Source of the DNA: Leucobacter sp.
Lineage (GTDB): Bacteria; Actinomycetota; Actinomycetes; Actinomycetales; Microbacteriaceae
Reading direction: 5' to 3'
Length of the DNA: 20,076 nt
Assembly: GCA_031178565.1 (NCBI GenBank)
Contig: JAPSIU010000017.1
Location: 1 to 20,076, forward strand
Position 1 is the first letter of the stretch. The number at the start of each line of letters is the position of its first letter. The notes below the pieces were generated by a model, which did no database searches, was not told where the DNA came from, and saw only the letters and a list, made by a program, of their open reading frames with translations. The translations under genes were made by a program, and so were the position numbers. Positions 14,804 to 20,076 of this stretch are shown here, in pieces.

Positions 14804-16567
14804 TCAGTACACCGGTCGTGCCCGGTCCCCACCGAGAGCGTCGTACCACGCCGGTACCGGAGGAGTCACTTCGATCATATGCGGAACTTCAATGTCGAGG
14901 TACGTCGGCCGAGGGTCCCCGATGAACTCGCGCACCGCCGCTTCGAGTTCGTCGAGAGTGGTCGGTCTGGCCACCCGGGTGAACCCCGATGCGGTGGCCA
15001 CCGGGAGCGGATCGATCGTTCCAGGATCCACGCCGAAGTACTTCTGGTCGTAATAGAGATGCTGCAGCATCTTGATCCAGCCGAAACTGTGGTTCGTGAA
15101 CTGAATGTAGAGGATGGGCAGTTCGAATCGGCTCACCGTCTCGAGTTCTCCGCAGGACATACCGAAACTGCCATCGGCCGTGAAAGACACCACGGGCTTC
15201 CTCGTGCCGAAGTATCCGCCGACCGCTGCGGGAATCGCGTACCCCATCGGCCCGTGCCCCCGAGGAATGACGACCCGCCGCCCCGCCCGCGTAACGGGCC
15301 AATAATTCGCGACGTTCGGGGTCGGCGTCCCCGGGTCGGCCACGACGCACCCCGCCTCAGGGAGAAGTTTGGCGACGACTTTGACACAGTCTGCCGGCAC
15401 GAGTCCCGTCGACGGGCCGTTCTCCTTCTGTCCGGGTGTGTCTCTCGGGTCCGTGACGTCCGCCCGCGCCGCTGCGATCGCTCGTGCGCGACTCGCGACG
15501 CGATCCCCGTCGACGGGCACCGCAGCAGCGATGAGCTGCCGCAGGATCGTCCTCGCATCACCGATCAGTGAGAGTCCGTTCGGATAGTTCACTCCCGCGA
15601 TAGAGCTGTCGACATCGATGTGAATGGGGAACACGTCACCCCGCTTCGGGGTGGTGAAACCGTTCGTGTTCGTAGCGTTCGCACGAGTCCCCACGAACAG
15701 CGCGACGTCGGCGTCCGCCAGGTAGCGGTTCACCCCCGGCTGCCCGCCGTTGTTCCCGCTGATCCCGAGGAGCATGGGTTCATCATCGATGACGGCCCCC
15801 CGCCCGTGAATACTCGTCGCGATCCCGGAACCGAGTTTCGCCGCAAGCTCGACGACCTCGGACTCCGCTTCCGAAGTCATGACCCCGGAGCCGACCACGA
15901 TGACGGGCTTGTCCGCTTCCGAGAGTCGTCTGGCTGCTTGCGCCACGAGTTCCTCGGATGCCGCCGCCCGCCCCCCTGGCAGCCTGATCAGTCCAGCGTC
16001 CGGCACGACGTTGGCGTGAGTGGAGACTTCGTCGAGTACGTCCTCGGGGAAGATCAGGACCACGGGTCCAGGGCGTCCGCTCGTGGCTTCGACGATTGCG
16101 GTCCTCACCAGGTTGGGGATCTGGTCGGCCTTCTCCACGACCGCCCGCCACTTCGTCACCGCACTGAACAGAAGCTCCTGGTTGATCTCGGTGAGAGCGC
16201 CCGTGCCCCGACTGCTGCGATGAATGTCGGAAGTGATCAGCAAGAGGGGGATCCCGGAGGCCATGGCCTCGCCCAGTCCGCCAACCGCATATGTCGTGCC
16301 CCCGCCGCTCGAGACCTCGGCCACACCCACCGTGTTGGTGACGCGAGCATAGGCATCCGCCATTGCCACGGCGTGCCGTTCGTCGCGGACCAGGATGTGT
16401 TTGATTCCATCCGGATTGTCGTAGAAGGCGTTGTACAAACCCACACCGGTATCGCCGGGCAGCCCGAACACCACTTCCACACCGTATCCGTTGAGCGCGT
16501 CGATGATCAGCTCGGCCCCGGTTCGGCCCGAGGCCGTCTTCGGTTCACTCACAAGTGTTTTCACCAT
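14804..16567 (-). CDS. Thiamine diphosphate-dependent enzyme, acetolactate synthase-like
   Basis: This 587-residue protein has the three-domain ThDP layout. The N-terminal Pyr domain has VFGLPGDTGVGLYNAF and the cofactor-activating Glu63 in RDERHAVAMADAYAR. The central Rossmann-like domain is around residues 200-340 (KPVIVVGSGVM). The C-terminal PP domain carries the ThDP/Mg motif TADGSFGMSC (463-472) ending in TNHSFGW with N492. The usual GDG is ADG here. Relatives include acetolactate synthase, glyoxylate carboligase, sulfoacetaldehyde acetyltransferase and 2-oxo acid decarboxylases, and I cannot assign one. I chose ATG 16567, because upstream in-frame codons (TTA, AGA, AGA) are unlike this genome's usage and overlap the racemase gene. 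It lies between the racemase and the regulator, so its substrate probably comes from the pathway. Confidence 0.85.
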   Translation of the reverse strand: MVKTLVSEPKTASGRTGAELIIDALNGYGVEVVFGLPGDTGVGLYNAFYDNPDGIKHILVRDERHAVAMADAYARVTNTVGVAEVSSGGGTTYAVGGLGEAMASGIPLLLITSDIHRSSRGTGALTEINQELLFSAVTKWRAVVEKADQIPNLVRTAIVEATSGRPGPVVLIFPEDVLDEVSTHANVVPDAGLIRLPGGRAAASEELVAQAARRLSEADKPVIVVGSGVMTSEAESEVVELAAKLGSGIATSIHGRGAVIDDEPMLLGISGNNGGQPGVNRYLADADVALFVGTRANATNTNGFTTPKRGDVFPIHIDVDSSIAGVNYPNGLSLIGDARTILRQLIAAAVPVDGDRVASRARAIAAARADVTDPRDTPGQKENGPSTGLVPADCVKVVAKLLPEAGCVVADPGTPTPNVANYWPVTRAGRRVVIPRGHGPMGYAIPAAVGGYFGTRKPVVSFTADGSFGMSCGELETVSRFELPILYIQFTNHSFGWIKMLQHLYYDQKYFGVDPGTIDPLPVATASGFTRVARPTTLDELEAAVREFIGDPRPTYLDIEVPHMIEVTPPVPAWYDALGGDRARPVY

Positions 16568-16590
16568 TTCTCTTAGTGTTCCTTCACTTC

Positions 16591-17358
16591 TTAAACCCAT
16601 TTGGTGAACGGATGCGACATTGCTCCTTGAAGCCAGTTCACTGCTGTGATGGCATCCCACACCGGGAGCCGAGTCTCTCTCCTCACACGTTCCGAGTACG
16701 GCGGCAGATTCGTGCATTCGAAGACGAATCCTCCGATGCGCGGCTCTCCCGAGACGGCCTGCAGACAGGCTCGAAGAATCTCTTCCTCGGCTCGCTGCGG
16801 GTCGAGCGGCCCCTCGTCGCCGACGACGACGGGGAAGAAGTGCTCGCCCGCCTCGAGCCCGACGATCACGAGGCGCTCCCGCATCTCTGGAGTCACGCCG
16901 GCGCCCTCGAAGTGCGCGTCCGTGAGACCGGCGGCGTTCACGGTGAGCACGCAGAGTGAGGTCGACGGCGGAATGACACGGAGGGCGATCGGAATCTGCA
17001 GCAGACTCGAGGTCAGGATCGGCACCTGCAATTCTTCAGCGAGTTCACGCTGGAAGATCGACAGGAAGCCGCAGGACGTCGCCAGAGCCCGCACACCACG
17101 AGAGAGAAGTGCCCTCGCGGAAGCGAGGAAGTCGGGAAGCAGCCCCGCGGCCGACCGCTCGACGACATGGGGCACCACCGCTCCTCTGGTCACTTCGTAG
17201 TGCACCGGAAAGTCGAAGGTCCTGCCGTTAGCGATATCCCCGACGGGCCTCGGGAAATCAGCATCGAGGAGCATGATCCCGACATCGACGCCGTAGGTCG
17301 GTGCACCGCGCTGAATAAAGCGCTCCGAATTGGGAAGGTCTTTCCGGTTCTCGGTCAC
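16591..17358 (-). CDS. Aspartate/glutamate racemase-family protein
   Basis: The 255-residue protein has the two cysteine motifs of this superfamily: LATSCGFLSIFQ with C96, and FECTNLPPYSE with C215. This two-cysteine pattern is typical of racemases, hydantoin racemase and maleate isomerase; arylmalonate decarboxylase has only one. It would use the cysteines as acid/base pair to invert or isomerise a carboxylated substrate in the cytoplasm. The GTG start (17358) overlaps the permease TGA in GTGA, so it is coupled to uptake of the substrate. The ThDP enzyme starts 23 bases after its stop. Confidence 0.85.
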   Translation of the reverse strand: MTENRKDLPNSERFIQRGAPTYGVDVGIMLLDADFPRPVGDIANGRTFDFPVHYEVTRGAVVPHVVERSAAGLLPDFLASARALLSRGVRALATSCGFLSIFQRELAEELQVPILTSSLLQIPIALRVIPPSTSLCVLTVNAAGLTDAHFEGAGVTPEMRERLVIVGLEAGEHFFPVVVGDEGPLDPQRAEEEILRACLQAVSGEPRIGGFVFECTNLPPYSERVRRETRLPVWDAITAVNWLQGAMSHPFTKWV

Positions 17359-18242
17359 TTCTTCGTCCCTTTCAGATTCACCCAGCGCAGGAGTGGCCTA
17401 CCGCACAGGCTGATGATGTAATTGCACCCTGATCCGAGCAATCCGATGGTGATCATCGCAGCGATGACATACGCGAAGAGGAACTGATTATAGGTGTCCA
17501 TGAGCACGTATCCGACACCGGACTTCGCCCCGAGCGCCTCCACGATGACGACCGTGGTCCATGAGATCGCCATTGCGACCTTCAAACCGGTGAAGATGCT
17601 CGGTAGCGCGGCGGGTACGACCACACGGAAGAGCACCTGCCTCTCGGAGGCCCCGAGCATGCGTGCAGCACGCATGTACGACTCATCCGCGTAGTGGTCG
17701 CCGTCAACCGCGTTCACGTACACGGGGAAGAACGTGGCGAGTGCCGTCAGGAAGAACGCCGGCTGATCTCCCGTGCCGAACAGGAGGAGCGAGATCGGAA
17801 CCCAGGCCGTCACCGAGATGGGGCGGAGTGCGTTCACCAGCGGATCGAGAAGCTTCGACATCGGCATGAACCGTCCGACGAGGATGCCGAGGATCACGCC
17901 GAGCGATGCGCCTATGGTGAACCCGATGAGGATCCTGAAGCTCGAGACCCCGACGTGTTTGAGCCAGGTGCTCTCATACGCCGGCGACACGTCACCGATC
18001 CCGAACATCCAGTTACCCAGCGCCGCAATCGTCTGCGTGAAGGGCGGAAACATACCGTTGCCGAGCACACCGGCCCTGCCCACGAGCTCCCAGATGAGCA
18101 AGAAGACGAGTGGCCCGATCACATACAGGGAGTCGCTGGGCGAGAAGTGTCGTTTCGGACGCCTCGCTTCCTGCCCCCGATCCTCGTGGCCCGGGGCGAC
18201 CACGAGATTCGACGTGGTGCTCGCCGTCACTGAGCTGGTCAT
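17355..18242 (-). CDS. ABC transporter permease, nitrate/sulfonate/taurine (SsuC/TauC-like) type
   Basis: This 295-residue inner membrane subunit begins with a 35-residue hydrophilic N terminus, followed by about six hydrophobic segments. The BPD_transp_1 (EAA) loop is at 192-212: AARMLGASERQVLFRVVVPA, which contacts the ATPase. The regions SSFRILIGFTIGASLGVILG and ISVTAWVPISLLLFGTGDQP are characteristic of the nitrate/taurine/sulfonate permease group. It starts two bases after the binding-protein stop and overlaps the racemase start by four bases. The N-terminal extension (residues 1-35) is longer than in many family members. Confidence 0.92.
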   Translation of the reverse strand: MTSSVTASTTSNLVVAPGHEDRGQEARRPKRHFSPSDSLYVIGPLVFLLIWELVGRAGVLGNGMFPPFTQTIAALGNWMFGIGDVSPAYESTWLKHVGVSSFRILIGFTIGASLGVILGILVGRFMPMSKLLDPLVNALRPISVTAWVPISLLLFGTGDQPAFFLTALATFFPVYVNAVDGDHYADESYMRAARMLGASERQVLFRVVVPAALPSIFTGLKVAMAISWTTVVIVEALGAKSGVGYVLMDTYNQFLFAYVIAAMITIGLLGSGCNYIISLCGRPLLRWVNLKGTKK

Positions 18243-18244
18243 TT

Positions 18245-19240
18245 CTACTGGTTTCCGTCGTCCGCGATGTAATCGAGGATGTCCTTCGAGTAATCCTTCT
18301 GAACGAGCCCGATCTCATACAGGCTCGTTGCGATCTCCGACACCTCTTGCGGGTCGACCGAATCGACGGCGTCGACGTTCTCGATCGCCCTCGAGAGGAT
18401 CTTCGGGTCGGAGCTCGAGAGCTTCATGAACTCGTCGACCCACCACTTCTCGTCGGAGTTCACTTGCTCGGCGGCCTTGCCGAATGCCTCGAGCACGGCC
18501 TCTACCGCCTCGGGATTCTTCTCCCGGAACTCGTCGGAAACCGCGAGCCCGCTGTTCAGACGGAAAGAGTCATCGTAGAAGGTTTCTGAGATCTCCGGGA
18601 CCTCGTACCCGAACCCGCGCTCGATTCCTTCCGAAGCAGAAGGCTCCCAGACACTGATCATGTCGACGTCGCCGTTCATGAGCGCAAGAATCATGTCGGG
18701 AGCACTTCCGATATTGATGAACTCGGTGTCCTTCTCGATATCGATGCCGTGCTTCTTCGCAGCGAGGACCAACTGCTGATACTGCGTCGAACCCTGCGCT
18801 GTTCCGTCGGTGAGACCCTTCCCGTCCTCCCAGGACTCGACCTCAACACCGTCGCGGACCAGGATCCGGGTGCCACCCTCGGAAATACCTGCAATATACG
18901 AGAAGTTGATGTCACCCCGATCCATCGCCGAGATCGTGCTGTTGTATCCCATCGACATCATGTCGAGCGAGCCCGCCTGCATTGCGACCAGCATCTCGTT
19001 GTTCGTCTTGAACGGGCTCAGATTGATCTTGACGTTCGCGTCTTCGATGAACTGGCTCGTCGTCGCCCAGTGGGTCGAGTGGATCGTGGGCACCCAGCCG
19101 GCGTTGATCGTGATCGGCTCGGTCGAGCCCGCTCCCCCGCCCTCAGGCGTGTCCCCGCCCGCGCTACCGGATGAGCAAGCTGCGAGAGCGAGAGCTCCTG
19201 TCGCCAGTGCCGCAAGGGCGGCGATCTTCGAGAACTTCAT
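18245..19240 (-). CDS. ABC transporter substrate-binding lipoprotein (SsuA/TauA/NMT1-like)
   Basis: The 331-residue protein has a classic lipoprotein signal (KIAALAALATGALALAACSS) with lipobox Cys22, anchoring it on the outer face of the membrane. A Gly/Ser/Glu linker and a two-lobed binding domain follow. Family features are INAGWVPTIHSTHWATTSQF (lobe 1), NEMLVAMQAGSLDMMSMGYN, and the MILALMNGDVDMISVWEPSA block, which matches the aliphatic sulfonate/taurine/thiamine-precursor group. ATG 19240 is preceded by GGAGGAAGA, so upstream in-frame ATG 19276 is unlikely. Its ligand should define the operon's substrate and is probably anionic or zwitterionic. Confidence 0.92.
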   Translation of the reverse strand: MKFSKIAALAALATGALALAACSSGSAGGDTPEGGGAGSTEPITINAGWVPTIHSTHWATTSQFIEDANVKINLSPFKTNNEMLVAMQAGSLDMMSMGYNSTISAMDRGDINFSYIAGISEGGTRILVRDGVEVESWEDGKGLTDGTAQGSTQYQQLVLAAKKHGIDIEKDTEFINIGSAPDMILALMNGDVDMISVWEPSASEGIERGFGYEVPEISETFYDDSFRLNSGLAVSDEFREKNPEAVEAVLEAFGKAAEQVNSDEKWWVDEFMKLSSSDPKILSRAIENVDAVDSVDPQEVSEIATSLYEIGLVQKDYSKDILDYIADDGNQ

Positions 19241-19243
19241 TCT

Positions 19244-19249
19244 TCCTCC
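19244..19249 (-). promoter_or_regulatory. Shine-Dalgarno GGAGGA for the substrate-binding lipoprotein
   Basis: GGAGGA lies three bases before ATG 19240 on the minus strand. It decides the start in favour of the signal-peptide methionine. Confidence 0.65.
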
Positions 19250-19293
19250 AGGTGTGGTGAACACTTCGTCGTGCATTACGGATGTACTCGGGA

Positions 19294-20076
19294 CTAGTCA
19301 TGGAGCAGGCCGAGCGCGTGCTGCTTCAGCTGCTGGAACTCCGGCGAGGACGTGACCTGATAGGTCCTCGGCCGATCGAAGTCGACACTGATCTCCTCCC
19401 GGATGCGACCGGGGCGGCCGGTCATGATGACGACACGATCAGCGAGAAGCAATGCCTCATCGATGTCGTGGGTGATGAACATGACCGTGCGTTTGTCGTC
19501 TTCCCAGATCCGCAGCAGCAGTTCCTGCATGCTGATCCTCGTCTGCGCGTCGAGCGCCCCGAATGGCTCATCCATGAGCAGCACGTCTGGATCGTTGATG
19601 AGCGCGCGAGCGATCGAGGCGCGCTGCTGCATGCCCCCCGAGAGTTGTCCGGGGAGGTGCTTCTCGAAGCCGTCCAGTTTGACCAGTGAGATCAGTTCCT
19701 CGGCGCGGGCGCGGTACTGCTTCTCCGACAAGCCTTTCACTTTGGGCCCGAACACGATGTTCTCCCAGACGCTGAGCCACGGCAGAAGGTTCGCGTTCTG
19801 GAACACGACCCCGCGCTCCGGACCCGGCTTGACGATCGGATTCCCGTTGACGAGCACGTTCCCCGCGGAAGCGTGATCAAACCCCGCCAGCAGGTTCAGC
19901 GACGTCGACTTGCCGCAGCCGCTCGGCCCGAGGACGGCCACGAACTCCCCTTCTGCGATATCGAGCGAGTAGCTCTCGAGAGCGGTGATCACGCTCGTAC
20001 CGACGTCGAAGACCACCTCGACATCCTCGAGCTGAATCTTCAGTCGGTCGATGCTCGTAGTTGAGCTGGCCGCCAT
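19294..20076 (-). CDS. ABC transporter ATP-binding protein (SsuB/TauB-like)
   Basis: The 260-residue ATPase of the importer has Walker A GPSGCGKST (residues 50-58), Q-loop Gln93 in FQNANLLPW, signature LSGGMQQR (145-152), Walker B VLLMDEPFGALD (165-176) and H-loop His203 in FITHDIDE. The LLPW-x-S-V-W-E-N-I sequence after the Q-loop is typical of the nitrate/sulfonate/taurine group. It ends 53 bases before the binding-protein start and is the first operon gene visible. Its ATG is the last codon of the window, so a slightly longer N terminus, the operon promoter and any earlier genes lie outside. Confidence 0.93.
   Translation of the reverse strand: MAASSTTSIDRLKIQLEDVEVVFDVGTSVITALESYSLDIAEGEFVAVLGPSGCGKSTSLNLLAGFDHASAGNVLVNGNPIVKPGPERGVVFQNANLLPWLSVWENIVFGPKVKGLSEKQYRARAEELISLVKLDGFEKHLPGQLSGGMQQRASIARALINDPDVLLMDEPFGALDAQTRISMQELLLRIWEDDKRTVMFITHDIDEALLLADRVVIMTGRPGRIREEISVDFDRPRTYQVTSSPEFQQLKQHALGLLHD

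Noticed and set aside
13622..15571. Long plus-strand open frame across the GntR and ThDP genes
   Set aside because: Its composition is shadow-like and it opposes two well-supported conserved proteins.
16568..16717. Upstream extension of the ThDP enzyme to 16717 or 16600
   Set aside because: It overlaps the racemase gene and uses TTA/AGA codons unlike the rest. The conserved Pyr domain begins after ATG 16567.
14804..20076. A taurine pathway with sulfoacetaldehyde acetyltransferase
   Set aside because: The importer type and a ThDP enzyme fit loosely, but no phosphate acetyltransferase or taurine aminotransferase is seen, and the racemase has no role in it. Kept only as an alternative to test.

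Overview
The window is GC-rich, and every gene I can support lies on the minus strand. The core genes (dapB, thyA, folA, dapA, RNase J, MurJ) and the TANNNT -10 boxes placed just upstream of start codons point to a high-GC actinobacterium, probably of the Microbacteriaceae type. The genus cannot be fixed from the sequence alone.

Left and middle (1-11186), read in the direction of transcription from 11186 down to 1, is mostly housekeeping. It runs: an M16 zinc peptidase, DapB with a repeat-encoded Pro-rich tail, a small membrane TPR protein, an APC amino-acid permease, a broken lipoprotein gene, thymidylate synthase, dihydrofolate reductase, DapA, ribonuclease J, a Fem-type peptidyltransferase and the N-terminal part of MurJ. 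Together these cover lysine/peptidoglycan precursor synthesis (DapA, DapB), the thymidylate/folate cycle (ThyA, FolA), RNA processing and cell-wall assembly (Fem, MurJ). Five of these genes (M16, dapB, thyA, folA, dapA) carry a TANNNT hexamer 6-7 nt before the start codon, which is the geometry of leaderless mRNAs.

The right half (11230-20076) is an accessory catabolic operon of nine genes, tightly packed. In transcription order it holds: an ABC ATPase, a lipoprotein substrate-binding protein and a permease (nitrate/sulfonate/taurine-type importer); an Asp/Glu-racemase-family enzyme; a ThDP-dependent acetolactate-synthase-like enzyme; a GntR/FCD regulator; and a three-part FAD/[2Fe-2S] amine dehydrogenase of the HcnABC / opine oxidase / D-hydroxyproline dehydrogenase architecture, with the subunits ordered C-A-B. 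The layout suggests import of a small anionic N-containing compound, stereochemical adjustment, oxidation of a C-N bond to a 2-oxo acid or aldehyde, and ThDP-dependent cleavage or ligation. I know of no described pathway with exactly this set, so the substrate is open. This operon is the best candidate in the window for an undescribed system.

The lipoprotein gene at 5766-6598 carries both a frameshift and an in-frame TAG, and looks like a pseudogene. No rRNA, tRNA, CRISPR array or insertion sequence was seen. No stretch longer than about 110 bases lacks a gene or pseudogene.
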